A stretch of DNA of 47,019 bases from Paludibacteraceae bacterium (GCA_017444615.1 JAFSWF010000005.1:1-47019); one strand, 5' to 3'. Counted from the first letter of the stretch, positions 23,756 to 31,193 are shown. Numbers and translations: made by a program. The notes: generated by a model from the letters alone, not told the origin.

Positions 23756-24442
23756 TTAACTTGTTGTTCCTTTACAATACCCACGACAGTTCGAGTCACA
23801 GTAACCGGAACATCCACTATAACAACTTGATAAACACGAATAATTACAGCCGGACAAAGCAGATGCAAAAGTACAGGTTTCTTGGCACGAAGCATTACAG
23901 AACTGATAGCAGCCTGCACTACAATACTGCATGCAAGTTTGAGAGCACGTCACGCATTGCCCCGTGGCGGTTCCGGAACAGGTTCCTGTACATCCCGTCT
24001 TACAACCACCCGAACAGGTTGTACTACAACCTCCGCTACAACCACCGGTACAACTGCTTGAGCAACCACCACTACAACCACTGCTGCAACCTCCTTTACA
24101 ACTTCCTGAGCACCCTGAAGTACAATCACTACTACAGGTATTCGAACATGCTGTTCCACAACCATTTGTACAGGAGCCGGCGCAATCTGAAGCACAAGTA
24201 GCGGAACATCCGTTATTGCAACTTTGACCTACAGCGGTACCCTCACAACTTGTGGAACATGAACCGGTACAAGAACCTTCACATGTTATCTCGCAACTAT
24301 TTTTACAATCATTGCGATCAGAACATGAAGTTAGGAAAGAAGGACCAAAAACGGCTAAACCTAATAGAGGCAATGCTGCTTGAACTGTTTTCCGGAAGAA
24401 TGCCCGCCTGGAATGTAAGAGCTCATTTTTATTTGAGTCCAT
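23756..24442 (-). CDS. CXXX-repeat peptide precursor with Tat signal and lipobox
   Basis: 228 residues, 43 of them Cys. The leader reads HSRRAFFRKTVQAALPLLG: SRRAFF is a twin-arginine motif. After a hydrophobic stretch comes LTSC with Cys40 as lipobox. From residue 46 cysteines repeat every fourth residue: 46-66 (6), 75-155 (21 without a break), 166-190 (7) and 199-223 (7), plus C163. Spacers are mostly Ser, Gly, Thr. The breaks at 67-74 and 156-162 share GTAxGQ, dividing the array into segments. This is the target type of the radical SAM maturase three genes downstream. Export by Tat fits a product that is cross-linked before leaving the cytoplasm. The length is unusual for a modified peptide. 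Confidence 0.9.
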   Translation of the reverse strand: MDSNKNELLHSRRAFFRKTVQAALPLLGLAVFGPSFLTSCSDRNDCKNSCEITCEGSCTGSCSTSCEGTAVGQSCNNGCSATCASDCAGSCTNGCGTACSNTCSSDCTSGCSGSCKGGCSSGCSGGCSSSCTGGCSGGCSTTCSGGCKTGCTGTCSGTATGQCVTCSQTCMQYCSAGCYQFCNASCQETCTFASALSGCNYSCLSSCYSGCSGYCDSNCRGYCKGTTS

Positions 24443-24465
24443 AATTCATTTGTTTTAGGGAGGTC

Positions 24466-24795
24466 GGTTCCAAACAACCCATTATTATAAAAAGAAAGCG
24501 TGGAACCTTATTCTACGCTTACTCTACTAACTGAAGGCTCTAGCAAAACCCTTGACCAAGAATAAACAATAACGCCCACGCCGATATGTATAGCACACCG
24601 CAATGGGTATAGTTAATACATATCCATGGACATTTATTGCACGTTCTCGCTTTGGGGTCAAAATTTGCTAGATTTTTCAGTTACCAAAACAAGCGTCAAT
24701 AAACGCCTTTTATTATGTCACGTAATGTTTCATTTTGAGTTATATGAAGTAAGACAAGCCCACCCACATTGCCCCAGCGTGAATCATTACCGCTG
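24466..24795 (-). ncRNA. Structured leader or small RNA upstream of the CXXX precursor
   Basis: The stretch between the promoter (24796-24826) and the precursor ATG (24442) has no gene but strong long-range pairing. CTAGCAAA at 24540-24547 pairs with 24664-24671, TTGACC at 24552-24557 with 24656-24661, CAATAA at 24568-24573 with 24634-24639, and GATATGTAT at 24583-24591 with 24616-24624, all perfectly nested. Outer pairs (about 24518-24524 with 24747-24753) close the structure. It ends in a terminator hairpin at 24496-24520. Either a cis-acting attenuator/riboswitch-like leader or an independent RNA of about 300 nt. It did not match any riboswitch core that I know. Confidence 0.6.
24483..24520 (-). 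terminator. Terminator/attenuator hairpin in the CXXX leader
   Basis: Minus-strand stem AAGCGTAGAA / TTCCACGCTT (one G-U pair), 5-nt loop, then TCTTTTTAT. It stands 54 nt before the precursor ATG. GGTTCC overlapping the 3' arm (24502-24507) is complementary to GGAACC further downstream (24466-24471), which could compete with the terminator stem. Confidence 0.65.
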
Positions 24796-24826
24796 CAAAA
24801 TTACAAATAATTTTTGATATATGCAA
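24796..24826 (-). promoter_or_regulatory. Promoter of the CXXX operon / leader RNA
   Basis: Minus strand TTGCATATATCAAAA at -33 and TAATTTTG at -7, spacing 23 nt. It is the only such promoter between the nucleoside phosphorylase and tatA. Confidence 0.85.
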
Positions 24827-24844
24827 ATAAATATGTGTTTTTTT

Positions 24845-24882
24845 TTGAAAAAAGCACTCCGAATCGAGATCCGGAGTGCTTA
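24845..24882 (-). terminator. Intrinsic terminator after the nucleoside phosphorylase gene
   Basis: 10-bp stem AAGCACTCCG / CGGAGTGCTT followed by a U-run on the minus strand, 36 nt after the stop codon. Confidence 0.9.
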
Positions 24883-24917
24883 ATAGAAGGAATAAAACCG
24901 ATTCGATGCGCTTATGA

Positions 24918-25793
24918 TTAGATTCGCTCTAAAACGGTTTGGATGAGTTCTTTGACGCGGGGTTTGTAGTCGGTGTTAGCCGCTTCCGCCTTGCGTTGGG
25001 CAATGATGCAACAAACAGTCATCGCGCGGTGACCCATATGAAGTGCGAGGCCTGCGATACAGGAACCTTCCATCTCATAGTTGGTGATACGCTGTCCTTC
25101 ATAGCGAAAAGCGGAGATCTTCTCATTGATATCCGGTACCGCCAAATCGACGCGTAGTACACGTCCTTGCGGACCGTAGAAACCGTTAGCAGCGATAGTG
25201 CAACCACGGGTCATATCGTCCTTGGCGATGCGGTCCACCAGTTCGGGGTTTGCGGCTACGACATACGGCACAGCGGCTTTCTTCGGATAACCGATGAAGT
25301 CCACCAGCGCTTTCTCGAAGCCAAGGTCTGCAATCTTATCGCGGTCTTTGTAGAACGCTAATACGCCGTCGAAGCCGATGGATTTTTGGCTTACGAGGAA
25401 GGTGCCCAGAGGGATGTCCTCTTGCATAGCACCGCTGGTTCCGATACGAATGATGTCGAGCACACGTTTCTCGGCTTTCTCTTCACGGGTATTGAAATCG
25501 ATGTTTGCGAGCGCGTCGATCTCGTTCATCACGATGTCGCAGTTATCGGTACCGATACCGGTGGAGATACAAGAGATACGTTTGCCGTGGAACTTACCGG
25601 TGATGGTGTGGAACTCACGGGACTGCACGTCGCACTCAATAGAGCCTTCGTCGAAGAAGGAAGCAACGATGTTTACACGATCTTGGTCACCTACGAGGAT
25701 GACCTTGTCTGCCAAGAACTCAGGTTTGAGGTGCAAATGAAACGCAGAACCATCGGCATTGATGATTAACTGCGATGCAGGAAAATGTTTCAT
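24918..25793 (-). CDS. Nucleoside phosphorylase (uridine phosphorylase-like)
   Basis: Cleaves a nucleoside with phosphate to base and pentose 1-phosphate, in salvage. 291 residues with the PNP/UDP family signs: VILVGDQDRVNIVASFF (phosphate loop), CISTGIGTDNCDIVMNE, IIRIGTSGAMQEDIPLG, and near the end TNYEMEGSCIAGLALHMGH with the catalytic-region NYEMEGS. This motif and the length fit bacteroidal uridine phosphorylase-type proteins; the exact base preference is not certain. It is last in a four-gene operon and is followed by a clear terminator. Confidence 0.9.
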   Translation of the reverse strand: MKHFPASQLIINADGSAFHLHLKPEFLADKVILVGDQDRVNIVASFFDEGSIECDVQSREFHTITGKFHGKRISCISTGIGTDNCDIVMNEIDALANIDFNTREEKAEKRVLDIIRIGTSGAMQEDIPLGTFLVSQKSIGFDGVLAFYKDRDKIADLGFEKALVDFIGYPKKAAVPYVVAANPELVDRIAKDDMTRGCTIAANGFYGPQGRVLRVDLAVPDINEKISAFRYEGQRITNYEMEGSCIAGLALHMGHRAMTVCCIIAQRKAEAANTDYKPRVKELIQTVLERI

Positions 25794-25833
25794 AGTACTA
25801 AATATTAAATATTACTTGTTCATTATTCATTGA

Positions 25834-26142
25834 TTACGCTTCGCCACCGGGGAAGGTCATGGGGATGGTGGAACCCGGGATGGGTCCGCCGATGGGATTG
25901 ATGACGCCAAATTTATTCTCGTATTGGGCGATGTTATTCTGCAGTGCGCCGAGGATTTTCTTGGCTTGGTCGGGCGTTACAATGACGCGTGAAACAACGT
26001 TCGCTTGCTGAATACCAGGCATGATCTGCGCAAAATCCAATACGAACTCCGTAGGAGTGTGCGCGATGAGCGCTAAGTTAGCAAATACTCCTTGTGCTTT
26101 GTCCGGAGTGATGTTGATTTTCAATTCTTTAGATTCTGACAT
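25834..26142 (-). CDS. DUF3467 family protein
   Basis: 102 residues without signal or membrane segment. It has the pattern of DUF3467: VFANLALIAHTPTEFVLDFAQIMPG, then VSRVIVTPDQAKKILGALQNNIAQYE, and a Gly/Pro-rich end. Function unknown; the family is widespread in Bacteroidota and is often encoded near RNA polymerase genes, which is not so here. It lies between a glycosyltransferase and a nucleoside phosphorylase on one transcript. The upstream gap contains an (aattaaa)n array at 26155-26185. Confidence 0.87.
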   Translation of the reverse strand: MSESKELKINITPDKAQGVFANLALIAHTPTEFVLDFAQIMPGIQQANVVSRVIVTPDQAKKILGALQNNIAQYENKFGVINPIGGPIPGSTIPMTFPGGEA

Positions 26143-26154
26143 AATATATTACTT

Positions 26155-26185
26155 AATTAAAAATTAAAAATTAAAAATTAATAAA
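26155..26185. repeat. Heptamer array (aattaaa)n
   Basis: About four A/T-only heptamers between the glycosyltransferase and DUF3467 genes. No promoter elements are visible there. Confidence 0.75.
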
Positions 26186-26214
26186 GCGTCATAGGGAGTT
26201 AATTGTTCATTTTT

Positions 26215-27429
26215 TTACCATTTGAATTTCTTTTGCGGTATGATGAGCATCCACAGATTGATGAGCGGAAGGATGATGTCGAACCATAGTATGGAGAAAG
26301 GATTGAAACCTTTCAAGCCCATCCAACGGGCGGAGGTGTTCAGCACTGCTATCTGGATTAGCCACCTCAACAGGAATAAGCCGAAGACGATTGATAATTG
26401 GTGATTGGTGATTGGTGATTGGTAATTGTGGGGCCAGTAATAGACGGCTGCGAAGATGGTTAGAGCGTAGAACAAGCCACGCGTGAGGGGTTCAAAGAGT
26501 AACTGCCATTTGGTAGCGGTACGATAAGAGGGCGAGACGGATAGATGACGCCGTTTTTGTTGCCACCACTCTTTGAGGGTGCGTTTGGCAGGAGACCATG
26601 TGTACGATTCCGGAGAGATGACCACGGTGGTGTTATCTTTTGTGGCCAAATAGTTGACGAACAGGTCATCATCACCTGCGCGGTTCGTCATCTGATGAGT
26701 GAACCCTCCGGTCTCAAAGAACAACGCCTTGCGATACGCCAAGTTACGTCCTACGCCCATATAGGGACAGCCGCATATCGCAGCGCCTAAATAGTGCAAG
26801 CCATTAAACAAGGTATCAAACCGCACGAGGCGATTGATGTGTCCTTTTTGTTCGAAATACGCCCCAAAACCCAAAACAATATCATTTACCATTTTGTCAT
26901 GTACCATTTTGTCATTGGGGTTGAAGCCTTTGACCATCTCGCTGATCCAGTTTGGCGATTCAGGTACGCAGTCAGCGTCAGTGAGTAGTAGATAGTCGTA
27001 TTGGGCGGCTTTGGCAGCCAAAGTGAGCGCCAGTTTCTTCGTAGAACGCACCCGTGCGCCGAAAGGTACGAAGGTCATCTTCAATCGCGGATCGCTCACC
27101 ATAAACCGCTCCACGACATCGCGAGTGTTATCTTCCGAACCATCATCGACCACGATCACCTCGTAGGTAGGATAATTCTGCGTGAGCAATGCGGGTAAGT
27201 ACTGCGAGAGGTTGTAGCCCTCGTTGTGTGCACACAGAATAACGCTGACACCGGGGAGTTGGCTATTGGCTGTTGCAGGTCTGACCTGGCCATTGGCTTT
27301 CTTTTCTCTCCGCAAGCGACGTGCAGGCGCACATAAAACGCACACGTACCAAATACATTGCGCGAAAAAGACTCCGAGCAATGCTCCGAGAATAATCCAA
27401 TCAACCGTATTTAGATTGTCAATTATCAA
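26215..27429 (-). CDS. Family 2 glycosyltransferase, membrane-bound
   Basis: 404 residues. One N-terminal membrane helix (IILGALLGVFFAQCIWYVCVL), then a complete GT2 domain: GVSVILCAHNEGYNL, YEVIVVDDGSEDNT, LLLTDADCVPES (DAD), GDDDLFVN and QQKRRHL (QxxRxx). Three membrane helices close the protein, so it should transfer a sugar to a lipid or nascent glycan at the inner membrane. Heptamer arrays are translated in frame at about residues 172-184 (DKMVHDKMVND) and 334-348 (NYQSPITNHQLSI, just before a membrane helix). It overlaps the upstream PCMD gene by 4 nt, and the junction also lies in heptamer repeats. Acceptor unknown. Confidence 0.9.
   Translation of the reverse strand: MIIDNLNTVDWIILGALLGVFFAQCIWYVCVLCAPARRLRREKKANGQVRPATANSQLPGVSVILCAHNEGYNLSQYLPALLTQNYPTYEVIVVDDGSEDNTRDVVERFMVSDPRLKMTFVPFGARVRSTKKLALTLAAKAAQYDYLLLTDADCVPESPNWISEMVKGFNPNDKMVHDKMVNDIVLGFGAYFEQKGHINRLVRFDTLFNGLHYLGAAICGCPYMGVGRNLAYRKALFFETGGFTHQMTNRAGDDDLFVNYLATKDNTTVVISPESYTWSPAKRTLKEWWQQKRRHLSVSPSYRTATKWQLLFEPLTRGLFYALTIFAAVYYWPHNYQSPITNHQLSIVFGLFLLRWLIQIAVLNTSARWMGLKGFNPFSILWFDIILPLINLWMLIIPQKKFKW
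26388..26430. repeat. Heptamer array (tgattgg)n in the GT2 gene
   Basis: Same heptamer as at 10010-10047, again in frame and giving ITNHQL; a second array of attttgtc/atttacc type is at 26880-26916. Confidence 0.85.
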
Positions 27430-28520
27430 TTTTCAATCTTCAATTTATACACGTGCGTACTACTGCCATCTTCTGCTTTGACGGTTATTACCCACGGCTT
27501 ACCATTCACTTCGCCGGCCTCGATAGTCATCTCTTGGCTATCCAAACGACGCCCCTTGAACTGCGCCGTTTCGCCTTTAATGTTCGTCAACGAACCGACC
27601 CCACGAAGCGCTTCGATCTTGACATCTGCAGCGCCTTTTAGTTTGTAGGTTTGAACTTTACTTGTGTTGGAATCAAAGCCTTTCCACTCCACTCCGTTGA
27701 TAAGCAGTTTGTTTATCTTCGACGAATAGATCAACTCCACATCATCCACGTAGAGTGCATTGCCGTCGTAGAGTCCGTCATTGGCACGGAAAGCAGGGTA
27801 ATTACCGGCGGAGAAGATGACATTACACATCGTTGGCCGACCGTCGTTGGTGTAGAAAATAGGCACTTTGATACGTGTCCACTCATTGTAGCGAGCACGA
27901 GCCCGATACCATCCTTCGGCAATCTGCGTCACCGATTCATCGGTACCGCACTCGTTATAGTCCGTTTTGGTACGAATGTCGCTCTCTTCGTTCACACGCT
28001 CAGTGGCCGTTGGTTTGCCTACTTTATTCTTATACGCAGCGCTTTTCGCCGTTCCCGTCCAAGCGTAATAGAGGAGGTGAAAATCCTCCTTGTCGGTCTC
28101 CGGTCCTACCCGTTTGATCCAAACAGACATCGTATCCGGACGGTACTTCCAAGCAATACCGCCTTCCGTGCCGGCCGTGGCACTCCTTACACTCAGTCCC
28201 TTCAAGTACTGCCACGGCTGACCCAGCGTCACATAGCCCGGACCTACTGCCACAATACCCAAGGCTCCCACCTCACGGTCCGCCACATAGAGGCAATGCC
28301 CCGTGCGACCGGGTTTCTGATAAAGAAAGGTGAACTTCAACCCTACCTGCGTCACATTCGAACCATGCCAATAGGTTGGTTGGGGTTCGCCATTATACTC
28401 CTTAGACCAATTCTCAAAATGCGGGTCAGGTAACTGCTGTGCCTGCGCTAAAAGAGGCCAAGCCGCCATCATCATCAACACAACGACACTGTGTATTGTT
28501 TTCTTCATTTTTGTTTCCAT
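27426..28520 (-). CDS. PCMD (putative carbohydrate metabolism) domain exported protein
   Basis: 364 residues. A signal peptide (KKTIHSVVVLMMMAAWPLLAQA) is followed by HFENWSKEYNGEPQPTYWHGSN, typical of PCMD-domain proteins. The middle part has beta-rich sequence with NALYVDDVELIY, the usual end of the jelly-roll-like domain, and the last 100 residues resemble a short beta domain (YKLKGAADVKIEAL...HVYKLKIEN). Likely periplasmic or surface exposed and possibly glycan-binding; no catalytic residues can be named. First gene of the operon ending with nucleoside phosphorylase. Start at the ATG at 28520 or at 28508 (MKKTIHS). Confidence 0.8.
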   Translation of the reverse strand: METKMKKTIHSVVVLMMMAAWPLLAQAQQLPDPHFENWSKEYNGEPQPTYWHGSNVTQVGLKFTFLYQKPGRTGHCLYVADREVGALGIVAVGPGYVTLGQPWQYLKGLSVRSATAGTEGGIAWKYRPDTMSVWIKRVGPETDKEDFHLLYYAWTGTAKSAAYKNKVGKPTATERVNEESDIRTKTDYNECGTDESVTQIAEGWYRARARYNEWTRIKVPIFYTNDGRPTMCNVIFSAGNYPAFRANDGLYDGNALYVDDVELIYSSKINKLLINGVEWKGFDSNTSKVQTYKLKGAADVKIEALRGVGSLTNIKGETAQFKGRRLDSQEMTIEAGEVNGKPWVITVKAEDGSSTHVYKLKIEN

Positions 28521-28547
28521 TTTTTATGTTCTAAACCTTTGCGACTG

Positions 28548-28578
28548 CAAAGGTAAGCATTTTTTTTGACATGTGCAA
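28548..28578 (-). promoter_or_regulatory. Promoter of the PCMD-GT2-DUF3467-phosphorylase operon
   Basis: Minus strand TTGCACATGTCAAAA at -33 and TACCTTTG at -7, spacing 23 nt. Confidence 0.86.
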
Positions 28579-28580
28579 GA

Positions 28581-28635
28581 TTTTTATGCATTTTCATAAA
28601 AATAATCGTGTGAGCGAAGCGAAATAAGACGTTTT
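28581..28635. promoter_or_regulatory. Conserved block upstream of the PCMD operon promoter
   Basis: Second copy of the block found at 18326-18380: an inverted repeat TTTTATG...CATAAAA directly upstream of the -33 box, then GAGCGAAGCGAAATAAGACG. Confidence 0.5.
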
Positions 28636-28647
28636 AAGGATATTTTA

Positions 28648-28683
28648 GAAAAAAAGAAGAACCACTCGTAGGAGCGGTTCTTC
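28648..28683 (-). terminator. Intrinsic terminator of rpsT
   Basis: 12-bp stem GAAGAACCGCTC / GAGTGGTTCTTC (one G-U pair, 4-nt loop) followed by a U-run on the minus strand, about 23 nt after the stop. Confidence 0.9.
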
Positions 28684-28705
28684 AGTGACCTTGTCAAACA
28701 GCGTT

Positions 28706-28960
28706 TTACGCCAATTTGTTCACAAAGCGAGCTAACTTGGATTTGAGGTTAGAAGCTTTGTTGACATGAATGATGTGACGTTTAGCCAACTTATCCAGCA
28801 TTGAACTAACGCGAGGCAGTGCAGCAGCAGCTGCAGCTTTGTCGGTAGTCTTACGCAGGTCGCGCACAGCGTTACGTGCGGTTTTAGCATAGTAATGATT
28901 GTGTGCTTTGCGTGCTGCCGTTTGGCGAATACGCTTCAAAGAGCTTTTATGATTTGCCAT
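28706..28960 (-). CDS. rpsT: 30S ribosomal protein S20
   Basis: 84 residues, very basic, with [23 protein letters not shown] at the start, as in Bacteroidota S20. It binds 16S rRNA early in small-subunit assembly. Transcribed with the upstream tRNA-Glu from the promoter at 29223-29253; the leader of about 106 nt contains a small hairpin (GTCCG...CGGAC, about 28981-28995). It ends in a strong terminator. Confidence 0.97.
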   Translation of the reverse strand: MANHKSSLKRIRQTAARKAHNHYYAKTARNAVRDLRKTTDKAAAAAALPRVSSMLDKLAKRHIIHVNKASNLKSKLARFVNKLA

Positions 28961-29066
28961 CTTTGTTGATTTGTTTTTGTGTCCGACTAGCGGACTGTTT
29001 TTTAGTAATATTCCGCTGCCTTGAGAGGATTAGCATTGGAATGTTGACTTTAGGGAAGGTCTTGTG

Positions 29067-29138
29067 TAGTGCCAAGGGGAATCGAACCCCGATTGCAAGA
29101 ATGAAAATCTTGAGTACTAACCGTTATACGATGGCACC
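29067..29138 (-). tRNA. tRNA-Glu (UUC)
   Basis: 72-nt cloverleaf on the minus strand. It starts GGTGCCATCG; the D-arm holds ACGGTTAGTAC; the anticodon stem CAAGA/TCTTG encloses TTTTCAT with anticodon TTC; the T-arm is GGGGTTCGATTCCCC; acceptor 3' part TGGCACT plus discriminator A. CCA is not encoded. It lies between its promoter and rpsT, so both are probably one transcript. Confidence 0.96.
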
Positions 29139-29222
29139 CTGAGGTGTCCCCTTCAATCGGGGAAAGATCAAATCCGCTCCGCCGGAAGGGGCACTTACGA
29201 ACCCTTTAACCGAAAAAGCGTG

Positions 29223-29253
29223 CAAAGGTACTGCTTTTTTTTGATATGAGCAA
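29223..29253 (-). promoter_or_regulatory. Promoter of tRNA-Glu and rpsT
   Basis: Minus strand TTGCTCATATCAAAA at -33 and TACCTTTG at -7, spacing 23 nt; the tRNA begins about 85 nt downstream. Confidence 0.85.
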
Positions 29254-29269
29254 ATTTTTTTGCATTTTT

Positions 29270-30367
29270 TTACAAAAAACTATCATTTTGTGCTATCCAC
29301 TTAGCTAAATAGGCTTGTTCCGGTTGCCCAGGAGTAGGAATTAATTCTAATTGATAATTGATAATTGATAATTGATAATTATCTTTTTGCTCTTTGTTTT
29401 TTATTAATCCTAATGCGTGCAGATCCATGATGGTGGAGTAACCGGAACGGGCGATGATGTGCTTGGCGGAGAGGAGTGCAGGCACTAACTCTTGATCGTT
29501 AAGGGATGGCACAACCGTGATGTTTTGGTGCTTGAGGCGGGTGTTAGGACGGTTGAGTAAGCCTTGTACTATCAAAACTCGCTCCTCTTTGCCTACAAAG
29601 CGCTCTATAAGCTCTTTTTCCAATAAACTTCGTTGCGGTTCGAGGCCGCTAAGAACCGCTATCACATCGTATAGATGCGGTATCTCGGAATCTCGGTATC
29701 TCGGTATCTCGAAACGACTAAGCGGGCCAATGTATTCGAATTGACGATTGGACGATTGACGATTGACGATTGTTGTGGGATGGCTTAACTTGCCGGCTAA
29801 GGATTGCTCTTGGGCTTCGTAATCGGGGATCCACACCTTATTATAACGCGTGTATATGCGTGCGTGAAGGCGCGAGGCGATACCTTCTGCCCACCGCCAA
29901 CCCTTGGGCAGCATAATATGGAGTTGGTGGGTAATATAGACGCTCTGCGTCTGACCGGCTTCGCCTGTAGGATCGCTTTGCTGTAAGACCGTTTCACTGT
30001 AAGACCGGCTTCGCCTGTAAGACGAGGGAAGAAAGAGACCGAAGCGGTTATCGGAGATGATGAGGTCGAAGGGTTCTTCGCGGAGAAGGGCGCGCAGGAG
30101 AAGATGATCTTTGATGGCCCATCGGATGAGTTGTGGGATGGCCTTTATCATCGCCCATACTTGGCATTGACCGGCAGAGTAACGGAGGTTGAGGGGCGCA
30201 AGATAGACATAGCGGAGTTGAGGGAAATGTCGCCGCAAGAGGGTAAGACTGGCTCCGTCTCCGCCCAAAATGACTTCATGCCCTTCGTCTAAGAAGCGAT
30301 GGATGAGAGGCACACAGCGGCTGGCGTGTCCGAGGCCCCAGTTTAATGGTGCTACTAAAATACGCAC
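29270..30367 (-). CDS. Glycosyltransferase, MurG/GT28-like
   Basis: 365 residues with a GT-B fold start RILVAPLNWGLGHASRCVPL (Gly-rich donor loop), FDLIISDNRFGLF, IPDYEAQEQSLAGKL, ERVLIVQGLLNRPNT, and the C-terminal KHIIARSGYSTIMDLHALGL with RSGYST as UDP-sugar binding motif. Soluble, sugar and acceptor unknown. Four repeat tracts are translated in frame: the 17-nt family at about residues 116-140, a GT...CTCGGTAT octamer array near 215-225, a gacgatt heptamer array near 199-207, and an attgata heptamer array near 329-343 (NYQLSIINYQLEL). The catalytic motifs are intact between them. Last gene of the seven-gene operon. Confidence 0.85.
   Translation of the reverse strand: MRILVAPLNWGLGHASRCVPLIHRFLDEGHEVILGGDGASLTLLRRHFPQLRYVYLAPLNLRYSAGQCQVWAMIKAIPQLIRWAIKDHLLLRALLREEPFDLIISDNRFGLFLPSSYRRSRSYSETVLQQSDPTGEAGQTQSVYITHQLHIMLPKGWRWAEGIASRLHARIYTRYNKVWIPDYEAQEQSLAGKLSHPTTIVNRQSSNRQFEYIGPLSRFEIPRYRDSEIPHLYDVIAVLSGLEPQRSLLEKELIERFVGKEERVLIVQGLLNRPNTRLKHQNITVVPSLNDQELVPALLSAKHIIARSGYSTIMDLHALGLIKNKEQKDNYQLSIINYQLELIPTPGQPEQAYLAKWIAQNDSFL
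29340..29381. repeat. Heptamer array (attgata)n in the GT28-like gene
   Basis: About five aattgat units in a row, encoding NYQLSIINYQL near the C-terminus of the glycosyltransferase. Confidence 0.85.
29948..30022. repeat. 17-nt repeat array (GT28-like gene)
   Basis: About four units of type GCTTCGCCTGTAAGACCG in the GT28-like gene; related units are in dnaG at 31719-31773. Translated in frame. Confidence 0.7.
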
Positions 30368-30412
30368 GTTACAACGTTAAATTGTTAAACTGTTAAATCG
30401 TTAAACTGTTAT
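30364..30412. repeat. Octamer array (gttaaact)n
   Basis: Five gttaaact/gttaaatc/gttaaatt-like units fill the gap between the radical SAM gene and the GT28-like gene. Confidence 0.75.
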
Positions 30413-30413
30413 T

Positions 30414-31193
30414 TTAGGCGCTGATGATGACATCGTAGCCTTTGGCGATGAGTGGTGCAGCGATGGCTTCCATCTCTTCGCGGGGGATTTTGGATAGATG
30501 TTTCTCCGGTGTCTTGCGGTCGATGACATAAATCATGATTTGCTTGGGGTGGAGAATACCTACGGCGTTGTACCAAGCGGCGAGTTCTGCAGGGGTAGTG
30601 TTATCAATCGGTTCACCGTTATGTTCACCACGGAGGAAACAAGTCTGCAGGGTGAAGTCTCCGTTGAATTGGTCAAGCCACTGAATGAGCGTTTGTACGG
30701 TCAAGTTGGGGTTGAGCGGCAGGTCAATGCGGCGCATCATCGTGTCGGTGGCGGCGTCCAGTTTGAGAATCCGATTGTCGCAAAGTTTGAGGGCTTGTAC
30801 AACATCGGGTCGCCCAAGTTGGGTGGAGTTAGAGAGGACAGAGACCTTCGCGGAAGGGCAGTATTGGTCACGGAGGGCACAGGTATCTTCAATGATACCG
30901 AGGAAATCCGGGTGAAGGGTTGGTTCGCCGTTACCGGAGAAGGTAATGACATCTAAGCATTTACCATTTTCACATGTACCATTTACCATTTGGCGCAGTT
31001 TGGTCTCCAAAGCGGCTTTTATTTCTTCTCTGGTGGGAAGGACAGGATGGTTGATGGGCTCATTCCATCCGCACTCACAATAGACGCAATTGAAGGTGCA
31101 TAGTTTGTGTTCAAGGGGCATGATCTCCATGCCAAGGCTGGTACCCAAACGCCGGCTATGGATGGGACCATATGCGATTTGATCAAATAACAT
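30414..31193 (-). CDS. Radical SAM protein (COG0731-like)
   Basis: 259 residues. It has GPIHSRRLGTSLG, then CTFNCVYC as CxxxCxxC, TFSGNGEPTLHPDF, SVLSNSTQLGRPDV, and TLQTCFLRGEHNGE. The order of these motifs is that of the small radical SAM proteins related to wybutosine-synthesis type enzymes (COG0731), but the bacterial function is not known. A heptamer array (attt-acc type) is translated at about residues 67-80 (QMVNGTCENGKCL), between the cluster motif and GEP. The ATG overlaps the dnaG stop (TGATG), so it is coupled to dnaG. Confidence 0.85.
   Translation of the reverse strand: MLFDQIAYGPIHSRRLGTSLGMEIMPLEHKLCTFNCVYCECGWNEPINHPVLPTREEIKAALETKLRQMVNGTCENGKCLDVITFSGNGEPTLHPDFLGIIEDTCALRDQYCPSAKVSVLSNSTQLGRPDVVQALKLCDNRILKLDAATDTMMRRIDLPLNPNLTVQTLIQWLDQFNGDFTLQTCFLRGEHNGEPIDNTTPAELAAWYNAVGILHPKQIMIYVIDRKTPEKHLSKIPREEMEAIAAPLIAKGYDVIISA

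Noticed and set aside
23964-24227. Open frame rich in Pro/Gln/Leu on the plus strand opposite the CXXX precursor
   Set aside because: It is the complement of the TGT/TGC repeats; composition follows from the cysteine array and there is no promoter or start context.
19129-24442. Genomic island with integrase or att sites
   Set aside because: No integrase, transposase, or flanking direct repeats found around the DUF3990 and CXXX loci.
24690-24715. Separate plus-strand terminator in the leader (AAGCGT...ACGCCTT TTATT)
   Set aside because: Short stem with mismatch, inside the structured RNA of the other strand; better explained as one of its hairpins.
29340-29381. Possible CRISPR-like repeat
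   Set aside because: Units are only 7 bp, tandem without spacers, and no cas gene is in the window.
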